Counted from the stretch's first letter, positions 1-6,471 are shown. The stretch: DNA of 7,111 bases from Clostridiales bacterium (GCA_030154385.1 JASKJZ010000126.1:1-7111), one strand, 5' to 3'. Program-made: numbers and translations. Notes: generated from the sequence alone by a model not told the origin.

Positions 1-127
1 GAGAAGGGAGCCCAGAGGGCGGAGTTCTCATGGGTTAGGATTGCGAGAGCACGTAGTGCGGAGAAATCCGTGGTATCACAAAACGGAAAACTCCAACTCA
101 TTACACCAACATAGTTGAAAAGAAAGG
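1..127 (+). other. GC-rich, hairpin-prone stretch at the window edge; identity unknown
   Basis: No gene is recognised here. Bases 1-94 are about 54% GC, clearly richer than the following AT-rich stretch. Complementary segments seen: GAGAA (1-5) with TTCTC (25-29), enclosing GCCC (10-13) and GGGC (17-20) around an AGA loop; GGATT (38-42) with AATCC (65-69), enclosing GCAC (49-52) and GTGC (56-59); an alternative CGGA-GAAA-TCCG tetraloop hairpin (59-70); and GGAGTT (21-26) with AACTCC (89-94), which would close a multi-branched fold. One reading frame is open from base 1 to a TAG at 112-114 (37 codons, arginine- and alanine-rich), so the C-terminus of an upstream protein is a real alternative; I recognise no family in it. 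No T-run follows the hairpins, so this is not a standard terminator. Confidence 0.3.
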
Positions 128-136
128 ATGCTGCTT

Positions 137-433
137 ATGAAAGAAATACTCGCATTATTACAAAACCTAATGGAAACAACGAAAAATCCGTACCAATCCT
201 CTTTTTCAAGACTCTACCAAATTCTGAATGAAAAAGGAGAATCGGGATCTTTTGATCTGGAAGAAATAACAAAAATTAAGGCGTACTTTTCCTCACTTCT
301 TGCAGACCCCTCCCTCCTTTTAGAGGAGCCAAGAGAAGAAGTTTATGAAGGACAAGAAGTCATTTGGCCGCCAACTCTTTTCCTCTGTCTTGAGGAAATC
401 GAAACTTGCTATTTTGACAAAAATTGCCGATAA
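137..433 (+). CDS. Small acidic protein of unknown function (98 aa) upstream of pseI
   Basis: I do not recognise the family. The start at ATG 137 is preferred over the in-frame ATG at 128 because AAAGGA (123-128) lies 8 nt before 137 but overlaps 128. The protein is 98 residues, rich in Glu, Leu and Lys. An N-terminal stretch (about 1-16) and a middle segment (about 40-62) look helical, and residues 61-75 are strongly acidic. Three cysteines sit near the C-terminus (84, 91, 97). There is no signal peptide or membrane segment, so it is probably cytosolic. It ends in four consecutive in-frame stop codons (431-442) and is followed after 60 nt by pseI on the same strand. A role linked to flagella or their glycosylation would be a guess from context only. 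The good SD and clean stop support it being a real gene. Confidence 0.65.
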   Translation: MKEILALLQNLMETTKNPYQSSFSRLYQILNEKGESGSFDLEEITKIKAYFSSLLADPSLLLEEPREEVYEGQEVIWPPTLFLCLEEIETCYFDKNCR

Positions 434-442
434 TAGTAATAG
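406..442 (+). promoter_or_regulatory. Possible promoter for pseI, overlapping the end of the 98-aa gene
   Basis: Two overlapping SigA-like arrangements are visible. TTGCTA (406-411) and GATAAT (429-434) are 17 bp apart. A perfect TTGACA (414-419) is 17 bp before a poor TAATAG (437-442). The same spot contains GCCGATAA (426-433), an exact match to the textbook sigma-28 (flagellar) -10 element, but no TAAA -35 element stands 14-16 bp upstream. Transcription start would fall near 441-450, ahead of pseI. This is inference from motifs only; pseI could equally be transcribed only from further upstream. Confidence 0.35.
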
Positions 443-493
443 AACGAAGTCGGCAGTAAGTGATCCGACACAAAGCTTAGCAGGAGGCATATT

Positions 494-1531
494 ATGATAC
501 ATTTGTACGATCAGATAAAGAAAGGCGGCGTCTACATCATAGCAGAGATGTCCGCCAATCATGGAGGAAGTCTGGAACTTGCACTTAAAATTGTGGAAGA
601 GGCAAAAAAAGCAGGGGCGGATTGCCTAAAGATACAGACCTATACCGCAGATACGCTTACGATTCCTTGCAAGAAGGAACCATTTTTGATACATGGAGGT
701 CTTTGGGATGGTTATACCTTTTATGATTTGTACAAAGAAGCCTACACGCCGTGGGAGTGGCATAAGCCAATTAAGGCTAAGTGTGAGGAGGTAGGGATTG
801 ATTTTCTATCCACTCCCTTTGATCCGACCGCGGTTGATTTTTTAGAGGAGCTTGGGGTCGAATTTTATAAAATTGCTTCGTTTGAACTTGTAGACCTTCC
901 GCTGATTTCGTATACTGCGAGCAAGGGAAAGCCAATGATTTTATCCTGTGGAATGGCGAGTGCCGAAGAAATTGAGGAGGCAATTGGAGCCTGCAAGGAA
1001 GCTGGAAATGAAAATATTGTATTGCTAAAATGCTGTAGTCAATATCCAGCTCAATATGAAAATATGAACGTATCGGTTATCGCGGACATGAAGGAGCGTT
1101 TCTTACTTCCAATTGGACTCTCTGACCACTCAATCGGGTCACTGGCAGATGTAGCAGCAGTGGCAAAGGGAGCCTGTGTAATCGAAAAGCATATATGTCT
1201 GGATGAGGAAGTCGAAAGTGCGGATATGGGCTTTTCTACTAAGATGAGCGACTTTAAAAAAATGGTACAAGATGTGCGGGACACGGTTGTATTACTCGGA
1301 AAACCAACCTATGAGCGAACGGCACAAGAAGAAAGGGAACTGCATGGCAGAAGATCGTTGTTTGCAGTTGCGGATATCAAAGAAGGAGAACTCTTTACAA
1401 AGGACAACCTAAGAAGTATTCGGCCAAGTGAAGGGCTAAAACCAAAATACTACAAACAACTTCTAGGAAAACAAGCAAAAAAATCGTATGAATATGGAGA
1501 TCCAATCGACTTTAGTGAAACAAGGGAGTGA
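494..1531 (+). CDS. pseI: Pseudaminic acid synthase PseI
   Basis: Condenses 2,4-diacetamido-2,4,6-trideoxy-L-altrose with phosphoenolpyruvate to give pseudaminic acid, the last carbon-skeleton step before CMP activation; cytosolic. At 345 residues it matches the normal PseI size. A NeuB-type TIM barrel (about 12-260) carries IAEMSANHGGS (16-26), KIQTYTADT (46-54), YTPWEWH (84-90, typical of PseI), TPFDPTAVDFL (107-117), KIAS (126-129) and SCGM (151-154). The expected metal-ligand histidines are in LSDHS (H212) and EKHICLD (H233). A C-terminal SAF/antifreeze-like domain covers about 286-345. The motif usually written CTSxYP is CCSQYP here (180-185). The start is supported by AGGAGG (482-487), 6 nt upstream. 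The stop is just ahead of pseG. Legionaminic or sialic acid synthase are the alternatives, but the WEWH motif and the pseG and pseC neighbours favour pseudaminic acid. Confidence 0.95.
   Translation: MIHLYDQIKKGGVYIIAEMSANHGGSLELALKIVEEAKKAGADCLKIQTYTADTLTIPCKKEPFLIHGGLWDGYTFYDLYKEAYTPWEWHKPIKAKCEEVGIDFLSTPFDPTAVDFLEELGVEFYKIASFELVDLPLISYTASKGKPMILSCGMASAEEIEEAIGACKEAGNENIVLLKCCSQYPAQYENMNVSVIADMKERFLLPIGLSDHSIGSLADVAAVAKGACVIEKHICLDEEVESADMGFSTKMSDFKKMVQDVRDTVVLLGKPTYERTAQEERELHGRRSLFAVADIKEGELFTKDNLRSIRPSEGLKPKYYKQLLGKQAKKSYEYGDPIDFSETRE
1522..1528 (+). promoter_or_regulatory. Ribosome binding site that decides the pseG start
   Basis: AAGGGAG lies within the last codons of pseI. It is 8 nt from ATG 1537 but directly abuts the in-frame GTG at 1528, so ATG 1537 is the likely start. 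The position of the site suggests translation coupled to the end of pseI. Confidence 0.75.
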
Positions 1532-1536
1532 GGCAT

Positions 1537-2574
1537 ATGATTTATATTCGGGCAGATGCAAATAAGACGATTGCGACGGGGCACATCATGCGTTGTTTAT
1601 CCATTGCCAGACAGCTTGTGACAATGGGAGAGGCGGTCACATTTTTGGTTGCAGATGAGGAATCGATTCCTTTATTGGAAGAAGCAGGCTTTCCCCATGT
1701 TTGCCTTCATAGCAACTGGAGCCAATTGGAGGAGGAACTTCCTGTCTTGCTTTCGTTTATTCAAGAAAGAAATGTTAAGGTGTTGCTTGTGGATTCTTAT
1801 TTTGCGAGTAATGCCTATCTGGCAAGCCTAAATCAAGTGACAAAGGTGGTATATTTTGATGATGCAGACTCTTATGATCATCCCGTTCACACGGTGATTC
1901 ATTATGGTATTCAGTATCATAAGAGTAAGGGGCAAGGAATTCATACAAAGGATGGGGTCACCTATTTAACGGGATGTGATTATATTCCGCTGCGAGAAGA
2001 ATTTCGAAATCGTGCACATGTTATAAAAGAAGAAATTAAGGATATCTTGATCACAACAGGCGGAACGGATCCTTATAATATGGCAGGACATCTCATACGC
2101 GTATTGTTAGCAGATGGATACACGCTTCATGTAATTGTCGGAAGTCTAAACAACCATGTGGATTGTCTTCGTGCACTGGCCAACAGTGAACCGACAATCA
2201 AGCTGTATGAAAATGTAGTTCGCATGAGCGATATCATGACGCATTGCGATGTTGCTATCTCGGCAGCAGGAACCACACTTTATGAATTATGTGCAGTTGG
2301 TGTGCCGACCATCAGCTTTTCCTTTGCTGACAATCAAATACCAGGAGCAAAGCGTTTAGCTGAACTTGGAATTATCGAATATGCAAACGATGTAAGAGAG
2401 GGAAGGAGTGTAAGCCTTCAGGCAGTCAAACAGATTCTAACTCGATATCAGGATGCCAGCTATCGTTTGGAACAAAAAAAGAAAATGAAAGAATTAGTCG
2501 ATGGAGGCGGCGCAAACCGTCTGGCCTCCTATTTATATCAACTTTTACAAATGAAAAAAGAAGAGGATAAATAA
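1537..2574 (+). CDS. pseG: UDP-2,4-diacetamido-2,4,6-trideoxy-beta-L-altropyranose hydrolase PseG
   Basis: Removes UDP from the nucleotide-linked bis-acetamido sugar, releasing the free sugar that PseI uses; cytosolic. The protein has 345 residues from ATG 1537 and a GT-B glycosyltransferase-like fold. The N-terminal motif IRADANKTIATGHIMRC (4-20) includes the expected catalytic His16. VDSYF (86-90) and FDDAD (107-111) follow in the first domain. The UDP-binding C-terminal domain shows LITTGGTDPYN (171-181) and AISAAGTTLYELCAVGVPTI (240-259), with ADNQ (264-267) after it. The characteristic tail DGGGANRLA is near residue 322. It is longer than the roughly 274-residue Campylobacter enzyme but has no GNAT domain, so the PseH acetyltransferase is not fused here as it is in some bacteria. 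It follows pseI by 5 nt and precedes pseC by 1 nt, consistent with one coupled operon. Confidence 0.93.
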   Translation: MIYIRADANKTIATGHIMRCLSIARQLVTMGEAVTFLVADEESIPLLEEAGFPHVCLHSNWSQLEEELPVLLSFIQERNVKVLLVDSYFASNAYLASLNQVTKVVYFDDADSYDHPVHTVIHYGIQYHKSKGQGIHTKDGVTYLTGCDYIPLREEFRNRAHVIKEEIKDILITTGGTDPYNMAGHLIRVLLADGYTLHVIVGSLNNHVDCLRALANSEPTIKLYENVVRMSDIMTHCDVAISAAGTTLYELCAVGVPTISFSFADNQIPGAKRLAELGIIEYANDVREGRSVSLQAVKQILTRYQDASYRLEQKKKMKELVDGGGANRLASYLYQLLQMKKEEDK

Positions 2575-2575
2575 A

Positions 2576-3694
2576 ATGATACCATATGGAACACAGTGGA
2601 TAGAGGAAGAGGACATTGAAGCAGTTGTTGAGGTGCTTCGTTCGGATTATTTGACAACGGGTCCAAAGGTGAGTGAATTTGAGGATTGTATCAAGGAATA
2701 TGTTGGAGCAAAGTATGCAGTTGCTGTTTCGAATGGAACCGCAGCTCTTCATGTGGCTTGTATGGCGGCAGGAATTTCGCCCGGAGACGAGGTGATTACT
2801 TCTGCAATTACATTTGCAGCTTCGGCCAATTGTGTCTTATATTGCGGTGGTACGCCAGTTTTTGCGGATATTGAGGAAGATACCTATAATATTTCACCTT
2901 CTTCTATCCGAGAAAAGATTACGAAGCGGACGAAGGCTATCATTCCCGTTCATTTCACGGGACAACCCTGCGATATGGATCAAATTCATGCAATTGCAAA
3001 GGAACACAATCTTTTGGTAATTGAGGATGCCTCTCATGCACTTGGAGCAAGCTATAAACATAGAAAAATAGGAACCCTATCGGAGATGACGACCTTAAGC
3101 TTTCATCCAGTTAAGCATATCACGACAGGAGAGGGTGGTATGGTTCTTACAAATGATGAAGAGTTGTATCAAAAACTCTCTCTTTTACGTACGCATGGGA
3201 TTACGAGAGAGCCAGCATGGTTAACCAAGCGAGAGGGGGGCTGGTACTATGAACAGCAGATGCTAGGCTATAACTATCGTATTTCAGATATTCAATGCGC
3301 ACTTGGAATCAGTCAGATGAAGCGGCTTCCTTCTTTTTTAAAGCGGAGAAGAGAGCTTGCAGCATATTATAATGAAGCATTTAAGTATGTAAAAGGAATC
3401 ACGATACCTTTTCAAAAGGAAGGTTATGAAAATAGCTGGCATTTATATGTTATTTTGGTTGAGGCAGAACGCAGAAAAGAAATATTTGATAAGCTGAGAG
3501 AGGATGGAATTGGTGTCAATGTGCACTATATTCCAGTCTATCAGCACCCTTATTATCAAGGCAATGGATACCAGAACATCCATCTTCCGGCAGCAGAAAA
3601 AATCTATTCCCAGATGATTAGTATACCAATGTATCCGAAAATGACAAGACATGAACAGGATTACGTAATTGAGCGAATTATGACGCATCTTTGA
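2576..3694 (+). CDS. pseC: UDP-4-amino-4,6-dideoxy-N-acetyl-beta-L-altrosamine transaminase PseC
   Basis: A PLP-dependent aminotransferase that uses glutamate to aminate the 4-keto sugar made by PseB, the second step of pseudaminic acid synthesis. The 372-residue protein is a full-length member of the DegT/DnrJ/EryC1/StrS family. It opens with the PseC-like IPYGTQWIEEEDIEAVV, then SDYLTTGP (23-30), SNGTAALHVA (52-61, phosphate-binding region), VIEDASHALGA (148-158, with Asp151 expected to contact the PLP ring nitrogen), and SFHPVKHITTGEGG (175-188), in which Lys180 is the expected Schiff-base lysine. LGYNYRISDIQCALG further on is also typical. The start at ATG 2576 has AAGAGGA (2561-2567) 8 nt upstream and sits 1 nt after the pseG stop, so translation is probably coupled. 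A related LegC or other sugar aminotransferase is possible from family alone; the neighbours make PseC the best call. Confidence 0.93.
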   Translation: MIPYGTQWIEEEDIEAVVEVLRSDYLTTGPKVSEFEDCIKEYVGAKYAVAVSNGTAALHVACMAAGISPGDEVITSAITFAASANCVLYCGGTPVFADIEEDTYNISPSSIREKITKRTKAIIPVHFTGQPCDMDQIHAIAKEHNLLVIEDASHALGASYKHRKIGTLSEMTTLSFHPVKHITTGEGGMVLTNDEELYQKLSLLRTHGITREPAWLTKREGGWYYEQQMLGYNYRISDIQCALGISQMKRLPSFLKRRRELAAYYNEAFKYVKGITIPFQKEGYENSWHLYVILVEAERRKEIFDKLREDGIGVNVHYIPVYQHPYYQGNGYQNIHLPAAEKIYSQMISIPMYPKMTRHEQDYVIERIMTHL

Positions 3695-3713
3695 CTAATT
3701 CTCTCTTTACAAC

Positions 3714-3742
3714 TTCACAGTATTACATTTTTGTGATATACT
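3714..3742 (+). promoter_or_regulatory. SigA-type promoter of citrate synthase
   Basis: A -35 of TTCACA (3714-3719; 5 of 6 to TTGACA) is separated by exactly 17 bp from a -10 of TATACT (3737-3742), preceded by an extended -10 TG (3734-3735). The start of transcription is expected near 3749, leaving a leader of about 45 nt before the citrate synthase ATG. The 100-bp gap after pseC holds no terminator hairpin. Short inverted arms TCACA (3715-3719) and TGTGA (3732-3736) overlap the promoter elements and could be an operator. Confidence 0.75.
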
Positions 3743-3794
3743 ATAAATTACTCAAAATAAAGATGAGGACGAAAATAAAGAAGGGAGATTTAAT

Positions 3795-5159
3795 ATGGCA
3801 CAATTTTACTCAGAAATGAACCCGGAGATTATCCAATTGTCGCAGTTATGCAAAGAAAACATGAGAATAAACCCCGAGCTGTATAGTAAGTATGAAGTAA
3901 AGAGGGGACTTCGTGACATAAGTGGTCAGGGTGTTTTGACCGGTCTTACCGATATTTCTGAAATACGTTCTTATACGATGGTCGACCGAGACATGGTTCC
4001 GATGGAAGGAAAGCTCTACTACCAGGGAATCGATATTGAAGATATCGTGGATGGATTTATTAAAGAGGATCGCTTTGGATATGAAGAAACAGCTTACTTA
4101 CTATTATTTGGAAAAATGCCAAATCAGGAACAGCTAAATGGATTTACAAAGCTTCTGGATGAATACCGGGCGGATCTTCCGACCAGCTTTGTAAGAGATA
4201 TTATTATGAAGGCACCTAGCAAGGATATGATGAATACGTTGGCAAGAAGTGTGCTTACCCTTTATTCTTATGATGACAAGGCGGATGATACTTCCGTAGA
4301 AAATGTGTTACGTCAATGCCTGCAATTAATTGCCCTATTTCCATTACTTTCTGTTTATGGTTATCAGGCTTATAGCCACTATCACGATAATAACAGCTTA
4401 TTTATCCACTCACCTGTTAAGGGGATGTCAACCGCAGAAAACATTTTACATATCCTGCGTCCAGACAGCAAGTTTTCGAAACTGGAAGCTCGCATTTTGG
4501 ATATTGCATTGGTGCTTCATGCAGAGCATGGTGGTGGTAATAACTCGACCTTTACAACACATGTTGTCAGCTCGTCTGGAACAGATACCTATTCGACAGT
4601 AGCCGCTTCTTTGGGCTCCCTAAAGGGGCCAAGACATGGTGGCGCAAATATCAAGGTTATGCGTATGTTTGAAGATATGAAGGAACAAGTTAAGGATTGG
4701 GAAAATGAAGATGAGGTTGCGCAGTATTTAGTGGATGTCCTAAATAAAAAGGCATTTGACCAAAAGGGATTGATTTATGGTATGGGGCATGCGGTTTATT
4801 CTATTTCTGACCCAAGAGCTTGTATCTTTAAAAAATTTGTACAGAGCTTATCGGAGGAAAAGGGACTGGAGAAAGAATTTGCTCTTTATTCCATCGTTGA
4901 GCGACTGGCACCAGAAGTAATCGCAAAGGAGCGCAAAATCTATAAAGGTGTTAGTGCAAACGTTGACTTTTACAGTGGTTTCGTGTACAGTATGTTAGGA
5001 CTTCCGTATGAGCTTTATACACCGATTTTTGCGATTTCTAGAATCGCGGGATGGAGTGCACATCGTTTGGAAGAAATTATCAACGACGGAAAGATTATCC
5101 GTCCAGCATACAAAGCAGTAGCGCCACATGGGGATTATGTGCCGCTCAAGGAGCGTTAA
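3795..5159 (+). CDS. gltA: Citrate (or citrate/2-methylcitrate) synthase
   Basis: Condenses acetyl-CoA and oxaloacetate to citrate. In an anaerobe this would feed 2-oxoglutarate and glutamate synthesis through an incomplete TCA branch. The 454-residue protein has the whole family core. The oxaloacetate-binding region LHAEHGGGNNSTF contains His245; GPRHGGAN contains the first catalytic histidine, His281; YGMGHAVYSISDPRA contains His332 and the substrate-binding Arg341; NVDFYSGF contains the catalytic Asp391. GKLYYQGIDIEDIV (72-85) is the usual N-terminal family motif. About 45 residues precede the conserved start, an extension I associate with clostridial forms. AAGGGAG (3781-3787) is 7 nt before the ATG. 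The gene has its own promoter, so it is separate from the pse block. Sequence alone does not exclude 2-methylcitrate synthase activity, but no prp genes are adjacent. The name citZ would also be acceptable. Confidence 0.93.
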   Translation: MAQFYSEMNPEIIQLSQLCKENMRINPELYSKYEVKRGLRDISGQGVLTGLTDISEIRSYTMVDRDMVPMEGKLYYQGIDIEDIVDGFIKEDRFGYEETAYLLLFGKMPNQEQLNGFTKLLDEYRADLPTSFVRDIIMKAPSKDMMNTLARSVLTLYSYDDKADDTSVENVLRQCLQLIALFPLLSVYGYQAYSHYHDNNSLFIHSPVKGMSTAENILHILRPDSKFSKLEARILDIALVLHAEHGGGNNSTFTTHVVSSSGTDTYSTVAASLGSLKGPRHGGANIKVMRMFEDMKEQVKDWENEDEVAQYLVDVLNKKAFDQKGLIYGMGHAVYSISDPRACIFKKFVQSLSEEKGLEKEFALYSIVERLAPEVIAKERKIYKGVSANVDFYSGFVYSMLGLPYELYTPIFAISRIAGWSAHRLEEIINDGKIIRPAYKAVAPHGDYVPLKER

Positions 5160-5191
5160 AACCAATTTCCAAAGATATGTAGGAGATTTCA

Positions 5192-5467
5192 ATGAAAGCT
5201 TTTTTTGAAAAAATAAAAGCAAATAGCCTGTGGATGGATTTATTCAATCTGTTCGCAGGTATTCTATTAATTGTGGTGATTGTTTTGTTTTGTCTTTTCC
5301 CGGGAAACAAAGCAGTCATTTCTTTGCTTTTTTTACTAACAGGAATTATGAATTTATCAAATGGTGTTATAAAATATAAAAAGAAAGAGACAAGATCTAC
5401 GGCGATGGTCTTGATCATGATAAGCATGGTAACGTTTACGGTAGGAATTGTGTTTCTTGCGCAGTAA
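5192..5467 (+). CDS. Small three-helix membrane protein of unknown function (91 aa)
   Basis: I do not recognise a family. The protein has a basic, amphipathic start (MKAFFEKIKANS) and three predicted membrane helices at about 16-36, 41-61 and 69-90. Short turns (PGNK, 37-40) and a strongly basic loop (KYKKKETR, 61-68) separate them. By the positive-inside rule the basic N-terminus should be cytoplasmic; the basic loop between helices 2 and 3 also fits the cytoplasmic side. AGGAG (5181-5185) lies 6 nt before the ATG. The gene starts 32 nt after citrate synthase and ends 26 nt before birA on the same strand, with no terminator between, so it is probably co-transcribed. A longer antisense frame (134 codons) covers the same bases but lacks this support. 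Confidence 0.75.
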   Translation: MKAFFEKIKANSLWMDLFNLFAGILLIVVIVLFCLFPGNKAVISLLFLLTGIMNLSNGVIKYKKKETRSTAMVLIMISMVTFTVGIVFLAQ

Positions 5468-5481
5468 TCGTACGGGATGGG

Positions 5482-5496
5482 AAGGAGAGCGTTTTG
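5482..5496 (+). promoter_or_regulatory. Ribosome binding site and TTG start of birA
   Basis: AAGGAG (5482-5487) stands 6 nt before TTG 5494. The first in-frame ATG (5515) would remove the N-terminal residues leading into the winged-helix domain, so the TTG start is preferred. TTG starts usually give lower translation, which suits a low-abundance regulator and enzyme. Confidence 0.75.
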
Positions 5497-6471
5497 AAAA
5501 GCAAGGTACTTACGATGCTTAAAGAAGGAGACACCTATGTCTCTGGACAAAAGATGTGCGAAGAGCTTTCGGTATCTAGAACAGCGGTCTGGAAAGCAAT
5601 TCGACAGCTAAAAGAAGAGGGATATGAGATAGAGTCGGTAACGAATAAAGGGTATCACTTGGTTTCGATTCCAAATCTTGTGACAAGAGAAGAGATTCTT
5701 GAAAAAATAAAGACTAGATTTATTGCAAAGCAGGTATATTATCAAGAAGAGGTAGACTCTACCAACACGGTAGCGAAAAGGCTAGCAGAAGAAGTAGCAA
5801 GTGATGGACTTTTGGTAACGTCTGACTTACAAACTGGCGGAAAAGGCAGGAGAGGACGTAGCTGGGATTCCAAAAAGGGAAGTGGCATTTTTATGTCTCT
5901 TATTTTAAAGCCAGAGCTAGAGCCTATGTATGCATCCATGCTGACCCTGGTTGCGGCACTTTGTGTTGCTAAGGGGATTTTAGAGCTGACGGGACTATCA
6001 GCGCAGATTAAATGGCCCAATGATATTGTCGTAAATAAAAAAAAGGTCTGTGGTATTTTAACCGAAATGAATGCCGAGCTTGATTTTATCCATTATGTGA
6101 TAATTGGAATTGGAATCAATGTCAATACGAAAGAATTTCCAGACGAGATATCCCATATGGCGACCTCCCTTTATCTGGAGACAAGAAAAGAGTTGAACAG
6201 AAGCGCCTTGATCTGTCTTGTGATGGAGCAAATGGAAGTCTATTATGAGAGATTTTTAGAATACAGGAGCATGGCTCCTTTTTTGGAGGAGTATAATGCG
6301 CTTCTTGTCAATCAAGGGCAACAAGTGAAAATAATCAACAACAAAGAAGAAATGGTTGGTATTTCAAAGGGTATCAATGAAAAAGGCGAGCTATTGGTGG
6401 AAACAACACAAGGTGAAATCGCGGTGATGTCTGGTGAGGTATCGGTGAGAGGAATGTATGGATATGTATGA
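5494..6471 (+). CDS. birA: Bifunctional biotin-[acetyl-CoA-carboxylase] ligase / biotin repressor BirA
   Basis: Activates biotin to biotinyl-5'-AMP and attaches it to biotin carboxyl carrier domains. The N-terminal DNA-binding domain implies it also represses biotin synthesis or uptake genes (class II ligase). At 325 residues it matches the family. A winged helix-turn-helix spans about 3-56, with the recognition region SVSRTAVWKAIRQL (26-39). The ligase core has VDSTN (87-91), the biotin-binding loop QTGGKGRRGRSW (113-124), IKWPND (172-177), KVCGIL (184-189, with Lys184 matching the E. coli catalytic lysine) and IIGIGINVN (203-211). A C-terminal SH3-like cap covers about 274-325. In the loop, the first Arg of the usual GRGR is Lys117; the key Arg is kept as Arg119. 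No biotin genes or operator are visible in this window, so its targets must be elsewhere. Confidence 0.95.
   Translation: MKSKVLTMLKEGDTYVSGQKMCEELSVSRTAVWKAIRQLKEEGYEIESVTNKGYHLVSIPNLVTREEILEKIKTRFIAKQVYYQEEVDSTNTVAKRLAEEVASDGLLVTSDLQTGGKGRRGRSWDSKKGSGIFMSLILKPELEPMYASMLTLVAALCVAKGILELTGLSAQIKWPNDIVVNKKKVCGILTEMNAELDFIHYVIIGIGINVNTKEFPDEISHMATSLYLETRKELNRSALICLVMEQMEVYYERFLEYRSMAPFLEEYNALLVNQGQQVKIINNKEEMVGISKGINEKGELLVETTQGEIAVMSGEVSVRGMYGYV

Noticed and set aside
49..80. Group II intron domain V, suggested by the GAAA tetraloop hairpin at 59-70
   Set aside because: The flanking bases do not form the expected long lower stem with a two-nucleotide bulge, and the catalytic triad region is not convincing.
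314..328. CTCCT-TTTAG-AGGAG hairpin in the 98-aa gene, and CCTCCT (313-318) complementary to the pseI SD
   Set aside because: It is within coding sequence; the SD complement is about 160 nt away, and purine-rich Glu codons make such matches common.
1528..1536. GTG 1528 as the pseG start
   Set aside because: The SD directly abuts this codon, while ATG 1537 has ideal spacing and begins at the conserved PseG N-terminus.
2426..2752. 108-codon open frame on the minus strand across the pseG/pseC junction
   Set aside because: It lies opposite two clearly identified genes, and its translation has no recognisable motif.
3706..3711. TTTACA as the -35 element of the citrate synthase promoter
   Set aside because: It would be 25 bp from the -10; TTCACA at 3714 gives 17 bp.
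4330..4602. 90-codon + strand frame inside citrate synthase
   Set aside because: It is an out-of-frame shadow of a gene whose catalytic motifs are all in the other frame.
5143..5155. CGCTC-AAG-GAGCG hairpin at the end of citrate synthase as a terminator
   Set aside because: The stem is only 5 bp, lies within the last codons, and is followed by TTAAAACC rather than a T-run.
5146..5550. 134-codon open frame on the minus strand
   Set aside because: It is antisense to a well-supported 91-aa membrane gene and to the birA start. A minus-strand gene here would break an otherwise co-directional run, and I recognise no family in it.
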